Below are positions 6,445 through 12,697 of a stretch of 35,812 nt of DNA, piece by piece. Source of the stretch: a virus. The DNA lies in IMG/VR virus record IMGVR_UViG_3300034152_000396, positions 1 through 35,812 of that record; one strand, given 5' to 3'. Within the stretch, counting starts at the first letter, position 1; every line of letters starts with the position of its first letter. The translations under genes were made by a program, and so were the position numbers. The notes under the pieces were generated by a model. The model made no database searches. It saw only the letters and a program-made list of their open reading frames with translations, and was not told where the DNA came from.

Positions 6445-6740
6445 TGCCAGCCTCGCCACGCCTGGACTCGCCACGCCGTGCCGAGCCACGCCCGGCCGGT
6501 CCTAACCGCGCCACGCCGCGTCAGCCGCGCCATTCCCAGCCATGCCACACCTCACCGCGCCAGTCCGTGCCGTTCTTTGCCTGCCGTGCCACGCCCCGCC
6601 CCGCCAAGCCTTGCCCCGCCCCGCCAGGTTCAACGATTGCCAGCCGAGCCTCGCCGCGCCATCCCGCGGCGCGCCTAGCCTCGAATCGCCAGCCGTGCCC
6701 AGCCACGCCACACCGAGGCTTGCGCCGCCTTGCCGCGCCC
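6445..6740. repeat. degenerate GGCNN/NNGCC pentamer array
   Basis: This fills most of the 6292-6744 gap, which holds no gene I can support. On the plus strand GCC triplets recur at 5-base spacing or multiples of it with variable bases between (for example GCCACGCCGTGCCGAGCC). A sample of 14 consecutive GCCs gave steps of 5 or multiples of 5 except one step of 9. On the minus strand, the direction of the neighbouring genes, it reads as GGCNN. The 5-base period rules out coding. It ends next to the replication promoter. Function unknown. Confidence 0.8.
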
Positions 6741-6744
6741 CGAG

Positions 6745-7254
6745 TTATGCCCTTTTCCTTCGCTTCCTCGCAGCCTTTGTCCGTAGGAATCGCGCGTCAC
6801 CCTCTTTGATGATCTCTTCCAGCCACCGTCCGTGTGTCGCGAACTCGGAGGCAACAGACGCCAGTCCCGCCACGCGGTCGATGTATCCTCGCAACCGTGC
6901 CCACTCCACCGCGATCTGCTGACGAGCAGACTGCTTGTCGCTCATTACTGACATGGTGAGCCGGTATCCCTCGCCGCAGGATACCGCGCCGGCGACCACC
7001 CGCAAGACTTCAGGGGACGAGCGATGAGTACCCGTGTGCATGAAGACCTTATAGGCTTCCATCACGTGGCGAGCTTCGTGCATTCGCAGCGTATGTCCGG
7101 CCTCGGCATCGTCCCACGTGAAAAGACGATGAAGGGGAGAGCGTTTGTGTTTGGCCGCGCGGACGAGTTCCTCCGGAGTTATGGCGTCCGGTTCTCTTCC
7201 TTGCAGCAGCTTCGTGACTTCAGCGCCCTCTGATTCTGTGAGTTTTCGTGGCAT
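6745..7254 (-). CDS. conserved phage protein of unknown function, 169 aa
   Basis: ATG at 7252-7254, with GAGGAG ten bases upstream, is preferred over a TTG seven codons earlier that overlaps the ribosome site. The segment TPEELVRAAKHKRSPLHRLF..WDDAEAGHTLRMHEARHVM matches from memory a protein family often seen in phage early operons, in which a short-range helical domain with a WDD motif precedes a beta-like segment. The rest is helical with a very basic end (TKAARKRRKRA). It may bind nucleic acid, but no function is established. It overlaps the extended (post-amber) reading of the upstream gene by 35 bases. Confidence 0.7.
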   Translation of the reverse strand: MPRKLTESEGAEVTKLLQGREPDAITPEELVRAAKHKRSPLHRLFTWDDAEAGHTLRMHEARHVMEAYKVFMHTGTHRSSPEVLRVVAGAVSCGEGYRLTMSVMSDKQSARQQIAVEWARLRGYIDRVAGLASVASEFATHGRWLEEIIKEGDARFLRTKAARKRRKRA

Positions 7255-7969
7255 CGACAGTTTTCTCCTCGACAATCTGAAAGAGTCCCCAACCCATACC
7301 CGCGGAGTTCGTGCTGTCCGGGCGTCCTTCTCCGATCCCTACCCACTCGCCAGCTACCGCGTACAGATTGGCGATGTCCGAATGCGAGAACTGATCCAGG
7401 TTGAACTTGATGAGTGCTTTTGCGGTCTAACCCGGAGCCCACATAGCACGAGTTCGGATGTCCGGCGGGCGTGCGCGTCCCGAGTTCCGCACCACCGACT
7501 CGATCCGCTTGGGACGCCCGTTGATCTTCACGAGTGGGGTGGCGGTGAGTTCGTCATAGAAATCGGGAACCACCTGAATCGAGAGCTTGGCACGGGTCAT
7601 CGCGAAGCCCTTGACCTTACACGCACTGATCGCAGCATCCCGCAGCGCGTTGGTGGGAATCCCTCGCTCGCCCTTCGGTCCTCGATACATAGCCTCGGCG
7701 AACTCGCCCGCGAATCTCCTGGGCTCGCGCTTGATGTTCTTTCGCGCCTGATCGCCCAGCTCCATCTTCTTACGCATAGCACGCTGCGCTCTCGCCGTCA
7801 TGCGCTGCTGGACGTACGCCTCCACCCCCTTCATACTGACCAGAAGATAGCCAACATTAGGGGGGGTGATGGTGATTCGTTCGATCCCTTCCTCGAATCC
7901 TTGCCCTTCGTGTTCACTGTTGAGCTGGTTTTCTGCCGCCTCCGTCGAATCCTGCTGTACCTCTCTCAT
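7220..7969 (-). pseudogene. conserved phage protein interrupted by in-frame TAG (180 + 68 codons)
   Basis: The ATG at 7969 starts a reading frame that stops at TAG (7427-7429) after 180 residues. Directly after the TAG, in the same frame, the sequence continues with protein-like residues (TAKALIKFNLDQFSHSD, then VGIGEGRPDSTNSAGMGWG) to a TGA at 7220-7222. That ending matches my memory of the C-terminus of the same conserved phage family, whose members read IRVRAMW-PG-x-x-A before it. So the full gene is about 249 codons with one amber. A TGG to TAG mutation would explain it; readthrough or sequencing error are alternatives. TAG ends many genes here, so it is not a recoded codon. Family role unknown; it sits among early genes. 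Confidence 0.75.
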
Positions 7970-7987
7970 TTTCGTTTCCTCGCCGTC

Positions 7988-8233
7988 TTAGAGCCTGTGG
8001 CTCTCTTCGTCGGGCGTTGGCCCGTCTAGGAATCCGAAGAGCACGCCGCGCGCATACTCCCCGGGGTGGCACTTGATCCAGCAGGCGGCCGGGTAGTCGC
8101 CGGCGCGCTCTGCTTCTCGGGCGACCGTACGGGCACAGAAGCGAAATCCATCGGGCAGCCTACCCCAGGCCGCCCACACGCCCGCGATCACCTCCAGAGG
8201 CGCCCTTGCCGGACGCTGGCTTCCGCCGTCCAT
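7988..8233 (-). CDS. hypothetical protein, 81 aa
   Basis: ATG at 8231-8233 with AGGAGGCG upstream. It is the first gene of the leftward unit that starts opposite the plus-strand operon. The chain reads as a compact globular domain: LEVIAGVWAAWGRLPDGFRFCARTVA.. followed by AERAGDYPAACWIKCHPGEYARGVLFGFLDG. Two cysteines lie in ACWIKCH. No family recognised. Being promoter-proximal and divergent from the other operon, it may be an early gene. Confidence 0.75.
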   Translation of the reverse strand: MDGGSQRPARAPLEVIAGVWAAWGRLPDGFRFCARTVAREAERAGDYPAACWIKCHPGEYARGVLFGFLDGPTPDEESHRL

Positions 8234-8261
8234 TGTCGCCTCCTGGCTCTGGAATGGGCGA

Positions 8262-8291
8262 ACCTTACTCGATTCGGGCCCGGGCCGGCAA
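8262..8291 (-). promoter_or_regulatory. candidate leftward promoter for the gene at 7988-8233
   Basis: Minus-strand TTGCCG (8286-8291), 18 bases, then TAAGGT (8262-8267). The match to consensus is moderate (-10 three of six). It would start transcription about 25 bases before the ribosome site of the 81-aa gene. It faces away from the plus-strand promoter at 8304-8332, and the tandem GGTTGACC boxes lie just upstream of both. Confidence 0.35.
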
Positions 8292-8301
8292 GCTCTTTTT
8301 C

Positions 8302-8332
8302 GGTTGACCGGGTTGACCGGGTTGACTAAAGT
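8302..8332 (+). promoter_or_regulatory. plus-strand operon promoter built on three tandem GGTTGACC boxes
   Basis: Three 9-base units GGTTGACCG, GGTTGACCG, GGTTGACTA (8302-8310, 8311-8319, 8320-8328). The first contains the -35 TTGACC (8304-8309); a 17-base spacer leads to -10 TAAAGT (8327-8332, four of six). The first gene starts at 8390 behind AGGAGG. The box is the half-site of the palindrome in the replication promoter, so the two operons are probably co-regulated. Confidence 0.65.
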
Positions 8333-8389
8333 CCGGGGTGGCGGGGGCCGATACAGGAGAGGAGCCGCCCCCGGGAACAGGAGGTCGTT

Positions 8390-8797
8390 ATGGGTTCCGA
8401 GTTCGTCGCTCGACGTCCGCGGCCCGGCCAGTACCTCGTCTCGCTCGACACGAGACGAGTGTCCGGTCGGGTCGTTTCTATTCGCTCACGCGATCGCCGC
8501 GTGCGGATCGAGCGCAGGAACGGCGAGAGATTCTACACCTGGGCGGACTGGGAGGAGCTGCAGTACGGGCCCGGGCGCTATCGGTTCGTTGACGTGGTAC
8601 CGCCAACATTCACCGAAAAGCGCAAGTTGGAGCCGAGCGAGCTGTGCGTGGACTGCAGGAAACCGGCCGAGATGGTCTTTCACTCGTTCAAGCTGCGGCG
8701 GGGCTGGAGCGCAGTTCCCGTCTGCCGGCACCACTGGGGACTGCGCGAGGAGCAGCGCCTCGCGCAATTCTACGCCAAACATGGGGGGAAGCGATGA
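8390..8797 (+). CDS. hypothetical zinc-finger-like protein, 135 aa
   Basis: First gene of the only plus-strand operon. ATG at 8390 with GGAACAGGAGG upstream. The N-terminal half is beta-like and basic (GQYLVSLDTRRVSGRVVSIRSRD, then RFYTWADWEELQYG), resembling a small barrel domain. The C-terminal half carries a probable zinc site: ELCVDCRKPAEM, then PVCRHHWG. Together this suggests a nucleic-acid-binding or protein-contact factor. It overlaps the next gene by ATGA. No known family; a host-takeover or regulatory role is a guess from position. Confidence 0.75.
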   Translation: MGSEFVARRPRPGQYLVSLDTRRVSGRVVSIRSRDRRVRIERRNGERFYTWADWEELQYGPGRYRFVDVVPPTFTEKRKLEPSELCVDCRKPAEMVFHSFKLRRGWSAVPVCRHHWGLREEQRLAQFYAKHGGKR

Positions 8798-8979
8798 GAC
8801 TGCAGCTCTGCTCGGACGAGGGCGAAGTCCTGGAAGTGTGGGAGGATCTCGCTTACAAGGGGGCGAATTACGAGCACCCCGAGGACGTGAACAAGCTCGC
8901 GTTTCCTATGGCGTGGGCATTCATTCGTAGCTCGATCGTGGACGCGATCCAGCGCCGCGAGGAGGAGAGGGTGCGATAA
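8794..8979 (+). CDS. hypothetical protein, 61 aa
   Basis: ATG at 8794-8796 overlaps the TGA of the previous gene (ATGA), with a GGGGGAAGCG ribosome site. The protein has a beta-like N-terminus (MRLQLCSDEGEVLEVWEDL), then YKGANYEHPEDVNKLAFPMAWAFI and a C-terminal helix ending in EERVR. It is acidic and soluble. No family recognised. Translation is coupled to its neighbours on both sides. Confidence 0.7.
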   Translation: MRLQLCSDEGEVLEVWEDLAYKGANYEHPEDVNKLAFPMAWAFIRSSIVDAIQRREEERVR

Positions 8980-9152
8980 TGAAGGGCTCGCGTTTCAATC
9001 ATCACGGGTACCGCGTCTGCTGGAGTGATCGGCGACGCGCGAACATCGCCCCGCTTCGCGTCTCCTGGCGCGCCGCTCTGGCCTGGCTCCTGATCTGCGG
9101 CGCGCTCGGTTTCGCACTCTTCTGGAGTCTCGCTCGCGAGGTGTCGAAATGA
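8979..9152 (+). CDS. 57-aa single-span membrane protein
   Basis: ATG at 8979-8981 overlaps the TAA of the previous gene (TAATG) and its TGA overlaps the next ATG (ATGA). A basic 35-residue N-terminus (SDRRRANIAPLRVSWR) precedes one hydrophobic helix (AALAWLLICGALGFALFW) and a short tail SLAREVSK. N-in topology is expected. It is adjacent to a second membrane protein, so the two could form a pair in the envelope. Role unknown. Confidence 0.65.
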   Translation: MKGSRFNHHGYRVCWSDRRRANIAPLRVSWRAALAWLLICGALGFALFWSLAREVSK

Positions 9153-9649
9153 ATCGAATCCCTAGACGTCGTCCTCCGACGACGGAGGAGGCAATGGAAG
9201 AGCTGCGCGCTTCCCTCGACAATCTGACGCAGGTCGTGATCGCGCAGGTCCGCCTGAATCTCTCCAGGCTCCTCGCGCTGGCGTTCGTTCTCTTTGTGCT
9301 GGCCGTCGGGCTCCTCTGCACGTCGGATGTTGAGCCGGTGACGGGAGAAGAGCGTATCAGCCACCATGTCGAGTCTTACCAGATGGGGGACTCGGTCTAT
9401 TATCACGTTGTCGCAGAAACGACTCACGTAGAGACACCCGAGGAGCGGGAGATCAAAGAGCTGAGGCGTCGTGCTCGACGTCTGGACGAGGACGCCTCCT
9501 ATTGTTCGGCATATCGGCCGGGAACGATTGATTTAGCGGTAACGAAGTATCACGCTCTGCACGCCGGCGCGGCCTGTCGGATCGCGGCATCGACTTTGCG
9601 CCGCGAGGCGCGGGAGTTAGAGCGCGAGCTGGAGGGGGGTGGGGAATGA
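9149..9649 (+). CDS. membrane protein with charged C-terminal domain, 166 aa
   Basis: ATG at 9149-9151 overlaps the preceding stop. Residues about 16-40 form an amphipathic helix (AMEELRASLDNLTQVV), residues about 40-57 a transmembrane helix (LLALAFVLFVLAVGLL) and the remaining ~110 residues a periplasmic-type domain with alternating charges (EEREIKELRRRARRLDED) and two cysteines (SYCSAY, AACRIA). The layout of one TM helix plus a coiled-coil-prone ectodomain resembles inner-membrane spanin subunits, but it is far from the endolysin and no lipoprotein partner is seen. It may instead be an envelope-stress or exclusion protein. Confidence 0.65.
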   Translation: MNRIPRRRPPTTEEAMEELRASLDNLTQVVIAQVRLNLSRLLALAFVLFVLAVGLLCTSDVEPVTGEERISHHVESYQMGDSVYYHVVAETTHVETPEEREIKELRRRARRLDEDASYCSAYRPGTIDLAVTKYHALHAGAACRIAASTLRREARELERELEGGGE

Positions 9650-9906
9650 ACCGGGCACGCCGACGCCGGCGCCGCGGACGGATCGTCGCGGTGCGCACGG
9701 GGCGCAATCGCGCGCTCGTGATCGCCGAAACCCCGCGCGGGCAGCCCGCCCGCTTCGCCTTCGTGGACGTCGAGCCTGGACCCCTGCGGTCGCCGCCGCG
9801 AATCTCGCCGGCGACCGCCGCCTGGGTCCGCAATCAAGGCGAGGTGTACGTCCCCACGCTCGAACACGAGCCCCGGTCCGCCATTCCTGGCGGTCACGCA
9901 CGGTAG
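9646..9906 (+). CDS. hypothetical basic protein, 86 aa
   Basis: ATG at 9646-9648 overlaps the previous TGA, with GGAGGGGGGTGGGG upstream as ribosome site. The first ten residues are nearly all arginine (NRARRRRRRGR), followed by beta-like stretches (IVAVRTGRNRALVIAET, RFAFVDVEPG) and a proline-rich second half. This looks like a small nucleic-acid-binding protein, perhaps with an SH3- or KOW-like barrel. No family identified. Confidence 0.65.
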   Translation: MNRARRRRRRGRIVAVRTGRNRALVIAETPRGQPARFAFVDVEPGPLRSPPRISPATAAWVRNQGEVYVPTLEHEPRSAIPGGHAR

Positions 9907-9916
9907 GGGGTGGACA

Positions 9917-10156
9917 ATGGCCTGCGAACGCCGGCAACGGAACGGAACCTGCGCGCACAGTCAGTGCCCGTATCCGATGGAAAGCGGATACGAGTGCGTG
10001 GAGATCGTGGTGGACACCGACGGGACGTCCTTCTGTGAGGTGGGGGAGGCATGCCCGGCTTATCAGTGCCCGTCGCGCTGGGATGCCGGGGACTTGGAAG
10101 CAGCCGAGCGCGCCCTGAGACTCTTTGAGGCACTGTATCCGGAGCCGGACGCCTGA
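9917..10156 (+). CDS. cysteine-rich small protein, 79 aa
   Basis: Last gene of the plus-strand operon, 10 bases after the preceding one; ATG at 9917 with GTAGGGGGTGG upstream. It has seven cysteines (C3, C12, C17, C27, C40, C46, C51) and H14 in the first 51 residues, then a helix (GDLEAAERALRLFEAL). With no export signal, the cysteines probably bind one or two zinc ions. It could be a zinc-ribbon adaptor. Function unknown. Confidence 0.7.
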   Translation: MACERRQRNGTCAHSQCPYPMESGYECVEIVVDTDGTSFCEVGEACPAYQCPSRWDAGDLEAAERALRLFEALYPEPDA

Positions 10157-10181
10157 GAGGCTCCAGGAGCGCCGATCGCCA

Positions 10182-10213
10182 GGGCCCCGGTGGAATGAGA
10201 CCTGCCGGGGCCC
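10182..10213 (+). terminator. hairpin after plus-strand operon
   Basis: Perfect 9-bp arms GGGCCCCGG (10182-10190) and CCGGGGCCC (10205-10213) with a 14-base loop, 26 bases after the stop of the last plus-strand gene. No U run follows. It lies in the 10157-10347 convergent gap, which has no gene. Confidence 0.55.
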
Positions 10214-10266
10214 GATCGCGTCCTGGCCCGCCCTCAGCATTCACGAGGGGCCCGAATAGAGCGCCG

Positions 10267-10302
10267 GCCCGGATCTCCGCGCCCAGTTCGCGGAGTCCGG
10301 GC
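10267..10302. terminator. long bulged hairpin between convergent operons
   Basis: GCCCGGA + CTCCGCG (10267-10281, one bulged T) pairs with CGCGGAG + TCCGGGC (10289-10302) around a 7-base loop, 14 base pairs in all. Being symmetrical, it can act on transcripts from both sides: the plus-strand operon ending at 10156 and the minus-strand late operon ending in the tRNA gene. Confidence 0.55.
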
Positions 10303-10347
10303 CGTACGCCTCGCCGCCGGGTTGGGCTCCCCGGGCGCCGGCGGCCT

Positions 10348-10422
10348 TGGTAGCGGGGGCGGGACTCGAACCCGCGACCTACAGGATATGAGCCTGTCGA
10401 GCTGCCACTGCTCTACCCCGCA
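10348..10422 (-). tRNA. tRNA-Met (CAU), initiator-like, CCA encoded
   Basis: A 75-nt cloverleaf folds on the minus strand. Acceptor 2-7 GCGGGG pairs with 66-71 CCCCGC, while U1 and U72 do not pair. D stem GAGC/GCTC, anticodon stem ACAGG/CCUGU with loop CUCAUAU (anticodon CAU), T stem GCGGG/CCCGC with loop UUCGAGU, discriminator A and an encoded CCA. The unpaired 1-72, the A11-U24 pair and the acceptor arm resemble bacterial initiator tRNA-fMet; the third G-C pair of the anticodon stem is replaced by A29-U41. It starts 9 bases after the last late gene and is probably cut out of that transcript. An isoleucine (lysidine) tRNA is the alternative. Confidence 0.93.
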
Positions 10423-10431
10423 ATTCGTCCT

Positions 10432-10764
10432 CTAGTCGGGCAGAGACGCCGCGAACCCCGCCAGCGGCGCCCAGTTCGTGACGAGCCGCACTTTCTCCAG
10501 CGCATTCAGGCGTAGCATCGGGAGCACGGTGGGGCCGCCGACGTTCAGAACCATGTCGGACAGGCTCTCCAGCGTGGAACCCTCCGGGAAGGGCAGCAGC
10601 ACCTTGTCGGTGAAGTCGGTGACGAACTCGTCGAAATCAGCCAGGACGGCCGGATCCGCGCCGTCGGCGGCCTCCCCCGACCCGGGAACGATCGCGTCAG
10701 CCCATACGTCGAGCTGCTTCACCATGTCCACGACGGACAGGGAGAGAAACACCTTTGCTTTCAT
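10432..10764 (-). CDS. hypothetical protein, 110 aa, end of late operon
   Basis: ATG at 10762-10764 overlaps the TGA of the upstream gene. The protein is acidic and mostly helical: KVFLSLSVVDMVKQLDVWAD, a Gly/Ala/Asp-rich loop, DFDEFVTDFTDKVLLPF, then PTVLPMLRLNALEKVRLVTNW. No export signal. It lies two genes after the endolysin, followed by the tRNA. It is not recognisable as a spanin. Function unknown. Confidence 0.75.
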   Translation of the reverse strand: MKAKVFLSLSVVDMVKQLDVWADAIVPGSGEAADGADPAVLADFDEFVTDFTDKVLLPFPEGSTLESLSDMVLNVGGPTVLPMLRLNALEKVRLVTNWAPLAGFAASLPD

Positions 10765-11042
10765 CTCAGCCTCCGGATCAGTCCTAACAGAGTGCGTGCC
10801 CCGTGGAATACAGTGCGCCCTCCGTGAAAGACGCTCTTGCCAGCATTCAGGGCGGCCTCCGTGATTATGGCGATCTTGAGCCCATCCTCCGGAGATCCCC
10901 CCAGGAGAGCCGCCGCAGCCTGTCCGACCACCACGTTCTGCGTCGTGCCCGTTGCCTTGTGTGGGAGCTTGGTCTTGTGCTTGGAGAGCGCCCCGAGAGC
11001 CCCCGAAATCGCCACCCCTGCGGCCAGCTCAAGCCCCGTCAT
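10761..11042 (-). CDS. small protein downstream of endolysin, 93 aa
   Basis: ATG at 11040-11042 follows GAGAGGGGCGGG. Two moderately hydrophobic segments (ELAAGVAISGALGALS, residues 4-19; and VVVGQAAAALLGG to AIITEAALNAG, residues 37-68) flank a basic loop, and the C-terminus is basic (GARTLLGLIRRLR). The position directly after the endolysin would suit a lysis accessory protein, but the hydrophobic segments are weak for a holin. I leave it unassigned. Confidence 0.7.
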   Translation of the reverse strand: MTGLELAAGVAISGALGALSKHKTKLPHKATGTTQNVVVGQAAAALLGGSPEDGLKIAIITEAALNAGKSVFHGGRTVFHGARTLLGLIRRLR

Positions 11043-11066
11043 CTTACCCGCCCCTCTCTCCCGCCG

Positions 11067-11606
11067 CTAGAAGTTTTGCGATTCCTTCAGCAGCTCCCAG
11101 CCGGTCCATTGGCCCCCGTCATCGTACTGCAGGTGGACGGTCTCCCAGCCCCAGCGTCCACTCCACGTCATCCGGCACGCCTCGCCGAGCAGCCCCGCCT
11201 TCTCGATCAGATCGGCCCGCTCCCACGCGGCCTTGCCGTCTACGATCGGGACGAAGTCTACAGCCAGCGCACCCTCCTCGCCGCCGACCCTGAAGCGTTG
11301 ATGGAAACTCGTGCCGGGCACGGCCTTCGTCACTGGCTTGCGGGGCGGGGGTCCGGGCTGCGGCGGTGCGTTCTCCAGGATCTCGGCGAGATGGTGGAGC
11401 CGCTGGGCTCGGAGTCGGCGAACCGCCCAGGCGATTTGTGAGCGGGTCCGGTTGCGCCGATATAGGCACGCCTGCTCCTCGGGGCTGCGATACGTGCAAG
11501 TGATGAGTAGCTCGATCCCCGGCTGCTCCTCCTCCCACGCCTCCAGCCATTCCGCCACCGAGCCCCGCGCGTAAGGGTGCAGGTCCTCCAGGCTTCGCGA
11601 TGCCAT
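11067..11606 (-). CDS. endolysin, M15-family D-Ala/L-Ala-D-Glu peptidase, 179 aa
   Basis: ATG at 11604-11606 with GGGGAGG upstream. This is a zinc peptidase that cuts peptidoglycan stem peptides at lysis. The hallmark segments are present: TCTYRSPEEQACLYRRNRT (residues 37-55), the zinc motif PGTSFH (H102) with the zinc-binding aspartate in ALAVDF (D117), and WETVH (E155 catalytic, H158 zinc). Two insertions are unusual: about 35 residues after RRNRT (helical, then a proline-rich PPQPGPPPRK) and about 8 residues between H102 and D117. There is no signal peptide, so it needs a holin; none is certain here. Confidence 0.9.
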   Translation of the reverse strand: MASRSLEDLHPYARGSVAEWLEAWEEEQPGIELLITCTYRSPEEQACLYRRNRTRSQIAWAVRRLRAQRLHHLAEILENAPPQPGPPPRKPVTKAVPGTSFHQRFRVGGEEGALAVDFVPIVDGKAAWERADLIEKAGLLGEACRMTWSGRWGWETVHLQYDDGGQWTGWELLKESQNF

Positions 11607-11620
11607 TGCTCAGTCCTCCC

Positions 11621-12685
11621 CTACGTGATCGTCGCCCGCGTTGCAAAGAGCCCGAAACCCATCGTTTCGAGGGAGCGATACGTGCTCCAGTAGATCAGCC
11701 CGGGCGACTGTCCCGATCTCACGCGGAACTCCCCGCGCAGTGTCACGTAGTTGACGTCGGGCGTGTTCCAGAACACCACCTCGGCCAGCGCCCCGTCGCC
11801 GGAATCGTACCAAGTCCCTAGCAGATCATATTGTGGCATTACCGTGACCTTGGACAGCGTCCAGTCAGGGAGGGTGCTCACGTCGAGATTCATCACCTCG
11901 CGCGTCACCCAGCCATCGGGTTTCGTGAACGTCGCAGTCGCGCCCTCGACACCGTCCACGCGGATGACGAGCCGGAATAGCTTGTTATCATCTGTCGTCT
12001 GCGTGACGAGTGAGCCGGTCGAGAAGAGCGGAAAGGACCCGATCGCGCGCGCGTTGATTCTCTCGCGCACAATGTCGGCGTCGGTCAGCATTCCATTCAT
12101 ATCGGTGTCAGAGACTAGCTCCGGCGTGGGACTGCCGACGAAATCGACGACCACCCACGTGGAGTCCCCCGTGTTGCGGTATCCGGCAACTTGCAGGTCG
12201 TGGACGTAGACGACGCAATAGGAGCTGGCGCTGGCGGTCCACGTGGTGTTGGGAACTCCCATCGCATGTCCGGAGAGCGAGAGCCGGTCAACATCCGGAG
12301 TCTTCAGGAAATAGACCTTGCCGGCCGTGCCGAGGGTACTCCAGCTCCCGCCCGACTCGCGCGCCTCGACGTAGATATCGAACACGTGGACGTATCCGTC
12401 GAGCAGCGCGGAGATGTCTATCGAGGTGAACCCGTCGATCGTGTACTCGGTCGAGTTGAAGTTACGCGCGGTGCTCGTCGCCGAGCCGAGCGAGAGCTTG
12501 ATCCTCCACTCCCACGAGGACGAGTTCCCGGGCCGATATCCGACGACACCGAAACTCCATCCCGCGCTCGCAACCTGGCGGTAGTCCAGCTCTGCGCGCA
12601 GATAGGCAAGGTTGGCGTACATATTGTCGAGCTTCGTCTCCTGCGGCGTGTCGCCCGAACTCCACTCGACGTCAACATACGGCAC
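11621..12685 (-). CDS. putative tail tip/receptor-binding protein, 354 aa
   Basis: GTG at 12683-12685 with AGGAGG 8 bases upstream. The N-terminal segment (KLDNMYANLAYLRAELDYRQ) is a helix that could attach to the tail tip, followed by beta-sandwich-like blocks (SFGVVGYRPGNSSSWEWRI, GYVHVFDIYVEARES, STWVVVDFVGSP). Residues in SDTDMNGMLTDADIV match the EF-hand/dockerin loop pattern DxDxNGxLxxxD, suggesting bound calcium. The C-terminal half is again beta-rich. Being the last structural gene before lysis, it is a good candidate for host recognition. No specific family recognised. Confidence 0.65.
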   Translation of the reverse strand: MPYVDVEWSSGDTPQETKLDNMYANLAYLRAELDYRQVASAGWSFGVVGYRPGNSSSWEWRIKLSLGSATSTARNFNSTEYTIDGFTSIDISALLDGYVHVFDIYVEARESGGSWSTLGTAGKVYFLKTPDVDRLSLSGHAMGVPNTTWTASASSYCVVYVHDLQVAGYRNTGDSTWVVVDFVGSPTPELVSDTDMNGMLTDADIVRERINARAIGSFPLFSTGSLVTQTTDDNKLFRLVIRVDGVEGATATFTKPDGWVTREVMNLDVSTLPDWTLSKVTVMPQYDLLGTWYDSGDGALAEVVFWNTPDVNYVTLRGEFRVRSGQSPGLIYWSTYRSLETMGFGLFATRATIT

Positions 12686-12697
12686 GGCTCGGTCCTC

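Noticed and set aside
6445-6740. CRISPR or tandem repeat array
   Set aside because: No fixed repeat unit or spacer pattern; only a period of five bases with variable positions.
6444-6809. Open frames within the 6292-6744 gap on both strands
   Set aside because: They result from the GC-rich pentamer array, have rotating low-complexity composition and no ribosome sites.
7427-7429. Genome-wide amber recoding
   Set aside because: TAG ends a large share of the genes, including many with strong, complete family matches, so the codon is a normal stop here.
10761-11042. Holin assignment for the gene next to the endolysin
   Set aside because: Hydrophobic segments are too weak and interrupted to call a holin with confidence.
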